A stretch of 64,000 bases of DNA from an uncultured bacterium (GTDB taxonomy: Bacteria > Cyanobacteriota > Vampirovibrionia > Gastranaerophilales > Gastranaerophilaceae), in contig CASFPN010000043.1 in the NCBI GenBank assembly GCA_949296425.1, positions 1 to 64,000 of the forward strand, in the 5' to 3' direction. A program made the translations under genes and the position numbers. The notes below the pieces were generated by a model that ran no database searches, was not told the origin of the DNA, and saw nothing but the letters and a program-made list of their open reading frames with translations. Below are positions 1 to 8,125 of the stretch, in pieces. Within the stretch, counting starts at the first letter, position 1. Every line of letters starts with the position of its first letter.

Positions 1-1
1 A

Positions 2-166
2 GTGGATTACGAAAACACACTTCGCGAAATAGAAAATGATGATAAGAAGCTGGATCAGGACTTGAAAAAACTGGATACCGAGCACAGTGCTTTACAAACT
101 GAATACGAATCCATAAAAAGTGTTATAGATAAAAACGTAGAGCGATCCTTTAAAGCATTCTCATAA
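2..166 (+). CDS. C-terminal fragment of a coiled-coil protein (5' end outside window)
   Basis: Only the last 54 codons are present; the frame is open from the window edge to a TAA at 164-166. The visible part is highly charged and heptad-like (LREIENDDKKLDQDLKKL, then a second helix with TEYESIKSVIDKNVE), so a coiled coil is likely. It ends in FKAFS. No catalytic or membrane segment is visible and I do not recognise the family. A strong hairpin terminator follows the stop at once, supporting a real gene end. Its function cannot be judged from this fragment. Confidence 0.6.
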   Translation: MDYENTLREIENDDKKLDQDLKKLDTEHSALQTEYESIKSVIDKNVERSFKAFS

Positions 167-205
167 AAAACAGCCGGATAAAGAAAATCCGGCTGTTTTT
201 TTTAT
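165..205. terminator. Rho-independent terminator, possibly bidirectional
   Basis: A 9-bp perfect stem CAGCCGGAT/ATCCGGCTG (171-179 and 187-195) is followed by T8. On the other strand an A-rich flank becomes a T run, so it can also end the minus-strand glycosylase transcript that stops at 216. Confidence 0.85.
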
Positions 206-215
206 TATATCAGTT

Positions 216-875
216 CTAAACAAGAGCAAGTTCTTTGGATTCCAAAAATTCAACATTATTGTTGTCATTGAAGTGATCAACGTCAGGCAGAACTGTGTCT
301 TTGATATTTTTAAGGTCAATTTGCATAAGTCTTCTCGGAGAACCTTCTTCCATAGAACGGTTTCTTAAAAGATATGAAGGATGGAAAATAGTTATAGCTT
401 TATAATCTTTTCCGTCAACGTTTATTGTCATCCATTGGCCTCTTACTTTAGAGATTGTCTGTTTTTTATCAAGCTGCACAAATGTTTTTAAGGCTGTAGC
501 TCCGCAAAGTACGATAGCTCTCGGGTTAATAATATCAATTTGTGCGTTTAAAAATTTACGGCAAGCTGATTGTTCTTCTTCTGTAGGAACTCTGTTTTCA
601 GGAGGTCTGCATTTTACAGTGTTAATTATGTAAATATCTTCTTCTCTTGAAATACCTGCTTCAGCGAGAAATTCGTTTAATAGCTGCCCTGCTCGCCCTA
701 CAAAAGGTCTGCCTGTTTCATCTTCCATTTCTCCCGGGGCTTCGCCTATGAATACAATTTTGGCAGTTGAAGCGTTGCCGTCAGAAAAAACAATGTTTTT
801 ACGGCTTTTTGCAAGTGCACAGCCAGTGCAGTTTTCACACTTTGATTTTACTATCTCCAGACAATCTTTTTTCAT
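216..875 (-). CDS. Uracil-DNA glycosylase, family 4 (4Fe-4S type)
   Basis: This 219-residue protein should excise uracil from DNA in base-excision repair. Visible motifs are the cluster cysteines C16, C19, C89 and C105 (CxxC near the N-terminus, KCRPPENR, ACRKFL), the active-site motif GEAPGEMED (44-52) and HPSYLL (165-170), all in the order usual for family-4 enzymes such as Thermotoga UDG. Length is normal. The ATG at 875 has a good Shine-Dalgarno (AGAGGAG) and lies 41 nt inside the upstream symporter gene, so the two are probably co-transcribed and perhaps translationally coupled. The terminator at 165-205 lies just downstream. Confidence 0.93.
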   Translation of the reverse strand: MKKDCLEIVKSKCENCTGCALAKSRKNIVFSDGNASTAKIVFIGEAPGEMEDETGRPFVGRAGQLLNEFLAEAGISREEDIYIINTVKCRPPENRVPTEEEQSACRKFLNAQIDIINPRAIVLCGATALKTFVQLDKKQTISKVRGQWMTINVDGKDYKAITIFHPSYLLRNRSMEEGSPRRLMQIDLKNIKDTVLPDVDHFNDNNNVEFLESKELALV

Positions 876-2343
876 TTTCGTCTCTCTCCTCTTTAAATAA
901 TCCTACATTATATTTTTTACAGTATCTTTTTAATTCTTTCATGATTATATCAGATAACATGAATACTGCTATTAAGTTTGGCACAGCCAGAAATAAAGTA
1001 AATGCATCAGATAGATTAATTATACTTTTAAAGTTCATGGCAGAACCTACAATAATGAATATACAATATATAACCTGAAAAGCCCGTGTTGTCAATTTTG
1101 TATCACCAAATAAATAATTCCAGGCTTTAATTCCGTAATATGACCCGCAAAGCATTGTGGAAAGCACAAAACAGCTTGCCATAATTGTTAATAAAACAGG
1201 GAAAAAAGGACAAACTGTTCCGAAAGCTTTCGAAGTTAGTTCTATTCCGGCAATACCTGTTGTATTAAGGTATTCTCCGGATACTACTATAACAAAAGCC
1301 GTTGCGGAACCAACAATTACCGTATCAACAAACGGTTGGAGCATGGCAATAAAGGCTTGTGCTACCGGATTATTTGTTTTAACTGCTGAAAATGCAATCG
1401 GCGCAGTTCCAAGCCCTGCCTCGTTCGCGAACATTGCACGGCGAAAACCCCATAACATACACATCATCCACCCGCCGGCTAATGCTTTTGGATGAAATGC
1501 TTCTTTTAAAATTACACTGAATGTATGAGGAACATGTCCGATGTTGTAAAGACATACCGCAAAAGCTGTTAAAACATATAATGTGCACATAACCGGCGTA
1601 ACTTTTGAAGTAAACTTACCTATGGCTTTAATCCCGCCAATAATTGTAAAATAAGTAATCACAGCCACAATAAGTCCCAGAAGCCAGCTTTGATCTGCAA
1701 AAAAACTGTTTTCTCCGCCTGTCACTTCTGTAATTTGTGTCGTCATTGCATTAATCTGGAATAAATTCCATCCACCAATCATTGCAAAGACACAACATAC
1801 AGCATAAATTTTAGAAAGGTAAGGTGCAAATTTGCCAATATACTTGTTATTTTTCAATGCACCTTCAATGTAATACATAGGTCCTCCGGCTATAGTGCCG
1901 TCAGGATGAACTTTACGGAATTTTATCCCGAGAAGCACTTCTGCAAATTTTAAAGCCATTGAAAAGAATCCTGCCATAATCATCCAGAAAATTACCCCGG
2001 GCCCTCCGATAGATACGGCTGCTGCAGAGCCGGCAACATTGCCGATTCCGGCAGAGGCTGAAATTGTTGCTGTCAAAGCCTGGAATGATGAAACTTCTCC
2101 TCTTTTCTTTTTGTGGCGAATTTCTTTATGTTCGTAATTTTTTGTGATAAGTTTTATTGCATGTTTAAAGCCCCAAATACCTATAAAACGGGTTCGAATT
2201 GTAAAATAAAATGCCGCAAACATTAAAAGCGCAACAAGAAATTCAATTTTTACTCCGTGGATAGTAATTGAACTGAATATAATCCCTGAAATTTTATCTG
2301 CAATCGGCGATAAAAAACTATCTATAGCTGTGTCTAAATTCAT
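835..2343 (-). CDS. Alanine/glycine:cation symporter (AGCS family)
   Basis: A 502-residue polytopic inner-membrane protein of the sodium:alanine symporter family, expected to import alanine or glycine with Na+ (or H+). Family motifs seen are AGIGNVAGSAAAVSIGGPG, GGPMYYIEGAL and FANEAGLGTAPIAFSA, with about ten hydrophobic segments and a short charged C-terminal tail. I start at the ATG at 2343 rather than the TTG one codon upstream. There is no Shine-Dalgarno; a perfect TATAAT (2351-2356, minus strand) ends 7 nt before the ATG, which suggests a leaderless mRNA. Its 3' end overlaps the glycosylase gene by 41 nt. Confidence 0.93.
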   Translation of the reverse strand: MNLDTAIDSFLSPIADKISGIIFSSITIHGVKIEFLVALLMFAAFYFTIRTRFIGIWGFKHAIKLITKNYEHKEIRHKKKRGEVSSFQALTATISASAGIGNVAGSAAAVSIGGPGVIFWMIMAGFFSMALKFAEVLLGIKFRKVHPDGTIAGGPMYYIEGALKNNKYIGKFAPYLSKIYAVCCVFAMIGGWNLFQINAMTTQITEVTGGENSFFADQSWLLGLIVAVITYFTIIGGIKAIGKFTSKVTPVMCTLYVLTAFAVCLYNIGHVPHTFSVILKEAFHPKALAGGWMMCMLWGFRRAMFANEAGLGTAPIAFSAVKTNNPVAQAFIAMLQPFVDTVIVGSATAFVIVVSGEYLNTTGIAGIELTSKAFGTVCPFFPVLLTIMASCFVLSTMLCGSYYGIKAWNYLFGDTKLTTRAFQVIYCIFIIVGSAMNFKSIINLSDAFTLFLAVPNLIAVFMLSDIIMKELKRYCKKYNVGLFKEERDENEKRLSGDSKIKV

Positions 2344-2350
2344 CAATTTA

Positions 2351-2356
2351 ATTATA
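2351..2356 (-). promoter_or_regulatory. -10 box directly before symporter ATG (leaderless start)
   Basis: Perfect TATAAT on the minus strand with only 7 nt to the ATG, so transcription should begin at or next to the start codon. The -35 region is weak. Confidence 0.5.
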
Positions 2357-2439
2357 CAACAAAAATAAATTAATTTTATAGCATAAGTCCTTGTATAAAA
2401 TTAAGTTCCAAGTACAACCCACATAGTTCCTAATACATT

Positions 2440-3216
2440 TTATGACACTTTTGACAGCGGGTTGTTGTTAACATGATTTACAAGTGCTTTGAATATAAAA
2501 GGATGAAGTTTCCCTTCTTTTACGTCCTGATAGATAATTGTCAATGCTTCTTTAGGTGTTAAAGCTTCTTTATATACGCGGGATTCTGTTAAGGCCGAAT
2601 ATTTATCAGATACGGATACTATTTGAAGGTTTAAATCGGCATTAAAATCTTTTCCAACCCATGGATAACCGGTCTTTTTAGCGTTTTGATGATGATTGCG
2701 GATTAGATTAAGAGTGACAGGATTTATGCCGGTTGTTTTAAGAAGCTCATAGCCAAGTTGTGAATGTTTGTGCATGATTTTGATTTCATTGTCATCAAGC
2801 TTTCCTGCTTTGTTCAAAATGTTTTCAGGTATCAGAACTTTTCCGATATCATGAAGATATGCTGCATCTTCAATGGCTTTTATGTTAACTTTATTTTTAA
2901 GTGAAAACGGTAGATTTTGGGATAGTGCTATTGCAATTTTTTGAGTGTCTGAAGCATGGTTATTTAATAATTCTTTAAGTTCAGCCAGATTAAGGTGCAT
3001 TTCAGGATTAAATTTTTTGACTATTTTTCTAATTTCGGGATTAGCATTTATCATTCGTTTTATAGCGGCTTCTGTTGTGTATTGTTCAATTGACTGCCTT
3101 TCAAATGTATCGCTGGCAGAATTTGACCCGAAACCCACATTAAAGCGGTTTCGATTTGTATAAATATTTGCACTAACTATGCCTGCACCAATAGGCCTTG
3201 ATATTTCCAATCCCAT
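2440..3216 (-). CDS. HD-GYP domain protein (probable cyclic-di-GMP phosphodiesterase)
   Basis: 258 residues. The C-terminal two thirds carry an HD-GYP domain: YLHDIGKVLIPENILNK (metal-binding HD), HHQNAKKTGYPW (the GYP motif is present), and VSDKYSALTESRVYKEALTP. HD-GYP proteins usually hydrolyse cyclic di-GMP. The N-terminal ~70 residues are Asn/Ser-rich and lack a receiver, PAS or GAF domain, so the input signal is unknown. There is no signal peptide or membrane segment, so it is likely cytoplasmic. It is monocistronic and divergent from panE. Cyclic-di-GMP often controls type IV pili, which would fit the pilin-rich setting, but nothing in the sequence links them directly. Confidence 0.85.
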   Translation of the reverse strand: MGLEISRPIGAGIVSANIYTNRNRFNVGFGSNSASDTFERQSIEQYTTEAAIKRMINANPEIRKIVKKFNPEMHLNLAELKELLNNHASDTQKIAIALSQNLPFSLKNKVNIKAIEDAAYLHDIGKVLIPENILNKAGKLDDNEIKIMHKHSQLGYELLKTTGINPVTLNLIRNHHQNAKKTGYPWVGKDFNADLNLQIVSVSDKYSALTESRVYKEALTPKEALTIIYQDVKEGKLHPFIFKALVNHVNNNPLSKVS

Positions 3217-3348
3217 TAATTTTCACACTAAAATTTTCTACACTATATTTATAAAGTATTTTTTTGTATTTAAAATTGCGTGAAAAATAGGTAATGTGTA
3301 CAATATTTTACATATTTATAATATTTTTTTATATGTTAAACTTGAGAT

Positions 3349-4296
3349 ATGAATATTATAAAAAATGTTTTAATATGCGGTTTAGGAGCTATAGGCAGTA
3401 TTTATGCCGATAAAATACAAAATTATGATCCGAATTATCTTCGTGTTCTTGTTGATAAGGAAAGGTTGCAAAGATATAAAACAAATCCAACGATTTTCAA
3501 TGGCAGAGAGTTGAATTGTAATTATATCTTGCCGGAGGATAATACCTTTAAAGCTGACTTGGTTATTATTGCGACAAAGTTTGAGGGGTTGGCGGATGCA
3601 TTAAATAATATCAAAAATTTTGTTAAACAGGATACGGTTATTTTATCCCTTTTAAACGGAGTAACCAGCGAGTGGCTTATTGCTGATAAATATGGAAGGG
3701 AAAAAGTTTTATATTCATATTTTATCGGACACAGTGCAGTAAGAGAAGGCAGGACAATTGTTCATGACGATGTTAATACAATAGTTTACGGATCTGAAAA
3801 TTCTGCGGATAATGAAAATGTAGAAAGAGTCAGAGAGTATTTTGAACGTGTCAATATAAATTACTCAATACCTCATGATATAATTCATTCACTATGGCTG
3901 AAATTTATGCTGAATGTTGCGGCAAACCAGACAACGGCAATTTTGGGCTTAACTTTCGGAGAGCTGCTTGAAAACCATAAGGCTATGAATTTTGTTCGTA
4001 ATATTTTAAAAGAGGTTCAAGCAGTTGCAAAAGCAGAAGGTGTAAAAAATTCGGATATAATGATAGATGAAACCGTAGAACATTTACATACAATGATTCC
4101 CGAAGGAAAAACTTCCATGCTTCAGGATGTTGAAGCCGGAAGGAAAACAGAAGTTGATATGTTTGCGGGAACTGTTATAGAGCTAGGATTGAAACACTGT
4201 ATTGTAACTCCTTATAATAAGGTGTTAAAGGAACTTATTGATATAATTTATGAGAAGCAGAAGCTTGAAAAAGAAAATCTGCTTGTCAGATTTTAA
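3349..4296 (+). CDS. panE: 2-dehydropantoate 2-reductase (ketopantoate reductase)
   Basis: 315 residues of the ApbA/PanE family, which reduce ketopantoate to pantoate with NADPH for pantothenate and CoA synthesis. The Rossmann nucleotide-binding motif CGLGAIGS lies at the N-terminus, the central LLNGVTSEWLI matches the family NGV motif, and the C-terminal helical domain (MLNVAANQTTAILGLTFGEL, then TSMLQDVEAGRKTEVD) carries the conserved K/N and S-x-x-Q-D-x-x-x-x-R/K-x-T-E-x-D signature. The Shine-Dalgarno is weak (TTGAG just before the ATG). Other pan genes are not nearby, and some ApbA-fold proteins act on other 2-oxoacids, so the substrate is assigned by family only. Confidence 0.88.
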   Translation: MNIIKNVLICGLGAIGSIYADKIQNYDPNYLRVLVDKERLQRYKTNPTIFNGRELNCNYILPEDNTFKADLVIIATKFEGLADALNNIKNFVKQDTVILSLLNGVTSEWLIADKYGREKVLYSYFIGHSAVREGRTIVHDDVNTIVYGSENSADNENVERVREYFERVNINYSIPHDIIHSLWLKFMLNVAANQTTAILGLTFGELLENHKAMNFVRNILKEVQAVAKAEGVKNSDIMIDETVEHLHTMIPEGKTSMLQDVEAGRKTEVDMFAGTVIELGLKHCIVTPYNKVLKELIDIIYEKQKLEKENLLVRF

Positions 4297-4305
4297 ATAT
4301 TTATT

Positions 4306-5204
4306 TTATTCAAGCAGATACTTAGCCGAACAACCTGCACCTGCAGCTTCCGCAAAAGTTGCCGATTGTGACTTACCTATATCTTTAGAGCAACCTGACG
4401 CTCCGGCTGAAGGATCATCATATCCTTGAGTACCTTCAGCACCTGCAGGCAGCATCTTGTTCTCCCATAACTGTGCTCCAAAAAGGTCTTTCCCGACCAT
4501 ATTAGGTCCTTTTTTATATCCGTTAACATCTACTATAATCCAGGCGCCAAACACTCCACCCATATAAATGACAGAGCCGTCAGCCATTAAGATCATCTGT
4601 GTGGAAAGATTGTAAAGAGCAAGTTTGCCTGCTTTATAATAAATTTTATGTCCATTAACATGCGCAACAGAGGTTTTTGTCGGGTAGCCCAAAGGGTCAT
4701 ACCCCTGGTTATGTCCCCAAATATAAGTATCCTCATAAGCAACACATGAGGGAGGATAAGTATTACCATGACCAGGAGAACAATGATCTAAAACTTTTAG
4801 TTTTGAAATAAATGCCGAAACAAATTCAGGATTATAGTATCCTCTGTCAAGATCATAGTTTGGGTTACCATTACTACAGATATTTGGATTATACCTGTTA
4901 TGAGTTGCACAAACATCAATACCATCAGCTTTAACAGCATTAAAAGCAGCATTAACAACAGCATAAGATTTTTTCCATCTTGCAATATTTTCTCTGTCTT
5001 CTATTTTTGAAATTATAACAGGCATAGTTATCGCTGCAACAACACCAATTATGCCCAGAGTGATTAAAACCTCTGCTAAAGTGAACGCACATTTGCGTTG
5101 ACAGTTCAACAGGGCTATGTGCGTAGCCCGCTCGGGTAAACTAAATCGTTCACTAGTCAGGCTTTCGGGGGGGGGGCAATTCTCAGCTTCTTAATTTTTT
5201 TCAT
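4306..5204 (-). CDS. Pilin A: prepilin-like protein with out-of-frame leader (C10 run)
   Basis: Translation should start at the ATG at 5204, preceded by AGGAG. The leader MKKIKKLRIAPPP then runs into ten C (5167-5176) and in the current frame stops after 15 codons. One extra C restores an open frame through a linker (ESLTSERFSLPERATHIALL) into the prepilin signal CAFTLAEVLITLGIIG and the mature domain, ending at 4306. The cleavage site has Ala, not Gly, before Phe; Glu5 is present. The C-terminal domain holds a VDVNG-x-KKGPN-x-VGKD motif shared by all six pilins here, and ends GCSAKYLLE. The part fully in one frame begins at a TTG at 5109 that lacks a convincing ribosome site. It could be phase-variable, slippage-expressed, or a homopolymer miscall. 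Confidence 0.82.
5164..5188 (+). repeat. G10 module, copy 1
   Basis: TTC, then ten G (5167-5176), then CAATTCTCAGCT on the + strand. It lies inside the leader of the minus-strand pilin A and is identical to the copies at 23638, 43222 and 47578. Confidence 0.95.
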
Positions 5205-5239
5205 AATAAAACTCCTCTTAATTTTTACACAACATATTT

Positions 5240-5268
5240 ATTATTTACTATATTTCATTTTTTGTCAA
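5240..5268 (-). promoter_or_regulatory. Promoter of pilin A
   Basis: Minus-strand TTGACA (5263-5268), a 17-nt spacer, then AATAAT (5240-5245). The same boxes and spacing recur upstream of pilins C and E; the decayed copy at 56 kb keeps TTGACA with the same spacing and ATAATA. Confidence 0.65.
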
Positions 5269-5274
5269 TTCATT

Positions 5275-8082
5275 TCAGCTGGCAAGTTTATTCAAGTATT
5301 CCTGATTCGCCTTTAAAGTGTTTTCCGTAGCAAGGATTGAATATACTGGTTTGCCTGAAAATACGTAGTCAGCGGTGTTATAAATATCATCAACCGTGAT
5401 GCTGTCTATCATTTTTAATGCTTCATTATCTATTGAGAGGCCGTAGGGGCTGTCAAGCGAACAAGCCAAACTGATGTTTTGGTTGCTGGAGGTATTGTAG
5501 GAATTTAAAATATAGTTTTTCAGATAAAGTTTTGCGTTATTTAGTTCTTCATCAGTAACTTTTTCCGTTTTAATTTTTTCAATATGTTTATTAAATCCGT
5601 CAATTGATTTTTTAACATTATCGTAACTGATTTCATTAGTTTCTTTGTTTTCGGTTGTTGTTCCTATTTTTAGATAAAACAGTCCTATATTGTCCCTTAT
5701 GTTAAAATCTGAACTGACATGATATGCTAATTTTTGTTGTTCACGCAAATCATTGAACAGTCTTGAAGATGAATTTCCGCCTAGTATTATATTTAAAAGA
5801 TCTAGGCAAAGTTTATCTTTTAAATTAGCACCTGTTCTGAACTTGAAAGCTTCAACAATTTCTGCCTGATTCTTGTTGTCAATATCGGTTAAGACTTTTG
5901 GCTTGTCAACCGGAATATACTTGTCCAAAATTTCATTTTGTTTATATACATTGAATTTTTTGTATTCTGAAATATTTTTGAAGATGGTATCATTTAATTC
6001 CGGTTTTTTATCAAATGGTGCGGTAACTGTAACTGCTGCTTTTGAATTTGTCATAATTGTATTGTATAAATTCTTAACATCATCAAGAGTCAGCGTTTCA
6101 AGTTGTTTTAGAAGTTCTTCTTTTGTTTTTCCGTACGGAAGGTTTTTGTAAATTTCAGAATCAAGTTTATCAAATGCTGATTTCGGAGAAATTTTTATAT
6201 CATCAATAATTCTTGATTTTACATCATTAAATGTTTCTTCCGTAAATCTCGGATTGTCAAGCAGTTCTTTAACAGCTATCATAGCTTTTTCCGTATCATC
6301 TGATGAAAATTTTGAATATACGGTTATTTTTTTGTTTGTAGCGGAAAAATATGCTGTTATTCCTGATTTTTGAAGATCTTTTTTAAATTCTTCTTCATTT
6401 TTATTTAATGTCCCTTCATTTAAAAGATCTGAAAGAACAAGTACTGCTCCGAATTTATCGGTATTATATCCTTCTGTGGAAAAACACATATCCATGTAGC
6501 AGTTATCGGTTTTAGTGTTGTTGGTTACGATTTTGAAATTATTATTTGGCATGTTGTATTCTTTTACATTGTTTAAATTTATTGCCTGATTTCTGCCTGT
6601 AAAAGATATATTTTTTGTTTCGTTGAAGTTTTTATTAATGCTTTCCGTACTGGCTGATGAAGGATGAACAACCGTTAGGGATGCTTTGTTAACATTCAGA
6701 TATTTTTTTGCGGTATTAACAAGATCATCGGCAGTCATTGTTTTAACTATTTGTTGATAATTGTTAAGATAATCTTCGTTATTTTCCAAAAAAGCCGTGC
6801 CTGCTGCGTTGTTGGTTCTGAAAGAATGTTCAAAAATATCAGAAAAATCATTTAGCATTCTTTTTTTGATAATTTGCATTTCATCATCTGATGGCGGGTT
6901 GTTTGCTATGTTTGCAATTTCATTAAAAATAACTTTTAAAACCTTTTCGGAGTTTTCATCTGATGATTCTCCTATAAACATTACGGCTCTGCCGTCTTTT
7001 GGATTTGTGCTGATTTTTTCTTCTTGTCTGTAAATTGAGGAGTTAAATTTTTTGAGTTTTTTATTTATCCGTGAAGTTGAATTGGCGCAAAGTAAGCCGG
7101 TAATCGCTTCTAAATAAATTCTGTCTTTGTTATTTTTACCTTCAGCACCGTTAAACCCAAGAACTATATGCGCTGCAGATGCTTTGTCTGATATAAAATC
7201 TTCTCTTACCGTTTTTTTGATAGGGGTAAGTTTTTCAAAATTTCGCTGTCCTGAAGGCTGTTTTTTAGACGTAAAGTATTTTGCCATCAGTTTTATTGTT
7301 TCTTCAGGTTTTACATCACCTGTTATTACGGTAACCATATTGGCCGGATAATAGTTATTATTGTAGTAATTTACAACGTCATCGCGTGTCAGATGTGTTA
7401 TATTATCAGTTGTGCCGCCAATCATGTCTGTTGATGTTGTGTTAATTCCGTATAAATTTTTGAGCATTTTATTTACAGCAAGATTTTCAGGGTCTGATGT
7501 TATCATATTTATTTCGGAATTTACTATTCCTTTTTCTTTTTCAAGTTTATCGACTGCAAATAAAGGTGTTTCAAGCATAGATGCATGCAGTTTTATTTTG
7601 TTTTCAAGATCTCCGTCATTCAAGAGGTTAGAACTTATATAATAATTAGTTTCAGCAAAACCTGTTGATGCGTTTGTTGAAGCCCCCATTTTGTCAACCT
7701 GTTTAAAAAAGTCACCTTGCTCCAGACCTTTAGAACCGTTAAAAAGATTGTGTTCAATATAGTGGCTTATCCCCCGAAGCTTGTCAGGTTCATTCATAGA
7801 ACCAGTATTAACGTATGTACGTAAAACAGTTTCACCTTCCTGCGGAATAACAATGACTTTTTGTCCGTTAGAAAGCTTATAGCAGTGCGCCTTTGTATTG
7901 TACGGAAAATCTATTTCTCCTGTTTTAACATAAGACACAGGAGTTTTAACCGCAAAATCAGGCTGAACGTAAGGTAACTGTTCAATTTGAGGGGACGTTT
8001 GAACTTTATCGCCCTTAAAAGACGTTTGGTTACTGTTATACTGATAATTATTTACACTGTTAATTGAGTTTATTCTAACCAC
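5275..8082 (-). CDS. M16-family zinc metallopeptidase (insulinase/pitrilysin type)
   Basis: 935 residues, about the size of a two-lobed M16 enzyme carrying four M16 domains. The inverted zinc motif HYIEH is at residues 107-111, and the third ligand is probably the Glu in IVNSEINMI about 80 residues later. A second M16 peptidase/C-terminal pair follows, with SSRLFNDLREQQKLAYHVSS typical of the inactive half. The N-terminus is Asn/Ser-rich with NQTSFKG at 18-24 and no classical signal peptide; this F-x-G motif recurs in other proteins of the window. The gene lies 43 nt downstream of the GH13 gene on the same strand, so the two may form an operon. The substrate is unknown; such enzymes usually degrade short peptides. 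Confidence 0.9.
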   Translation of the reverse strand: MVRINSINSVNNYQYNSNQTSFKGDKVQTSPQIEQLPYVQPDFAVKTPVSYVKTGEIDFPYNTKAHCYKLSNGQKVIVIPQEGETVLRTYVNTGSMNEPDKLRGISHYIEHNLFNGSKGLEQGDFFKQVDKMGASTNASTGFAETNYYISSNLLNDGDLENKIKLHASMLETPLFAVDKLEKEKGIVNSEINMITSDPENLAVNKMLKNLYGINTTSTDMIGGTTDNITHLTRDDVVNYYNNNYYPANMVTVITGDVKPEETIKLMAKYFTSKKQPSGQRNFEKLTPIKKTVREDFISDKASAAHIVLGFNGAEGKNNKDRIYLEAITGLLCANSTSRINKKLKKFNSSIYRQEEKISTNPKDGRAVMFIGESSDENSEKVLKVIFNEIANIANNPPSDDEMQIIKKRMLNDFSDIFEHSFRTNNAAGTAFLENNEDYLNNYQQIVKTMTADDLVNTAKKYLNVNKASLTVVHPSSASTESINKNFNETKNISFTGRNQAINLNNVKEYNMPNNNFKIVTNNTKTDNCYMDMCFSTEGYNTDKFGAVLVLSDLLNEGTLNKNEEEFKKDLQKSGITAYFSATNKKITVYSKFSSDDTEKAMIAVKELLDNPRFTEETFNDVKSRIIDDIKISPKSAFDKLDSEIYKNLPYGKTKEELLKQLETLTLDDVKNLYNTIMTNSKAAVTVTAPFDKKPELNDTIFKNISEYKKFNVYKQNEILDKYIPVDKPKVLTDIDNKNQAEIVEAFKFRTGANLKDKLCLDLLNIILGGNSSSRLFNDLREQQKLAYHVSSDFNIRDNIGLFYLKIGTTTENKETNEISYDNVKKSIDGFNKHIEKIKTEKVTDEELNNAKLYLKNYILNSYNTSSNQNISLACSLDSPYGLSIDNEALKMIDSITVDDIYNTADYVFSGKPVYSILATENTLKANQEYLNKLAS

Positions 8083-8125
8083 ATTAATATAAAAACATGA
8101 ACAACAAAAAAATTGCTATTTTTTA

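Noticed and set aside
5164-5188. Intramolecular four-tract G-quadruplex in the G10 module
   Set aside because: A single run of ten G is too short for a classical three-tetrad structure, and no other G tracts are nearby; a pilE-type G4 cannot be claimed from sequence.
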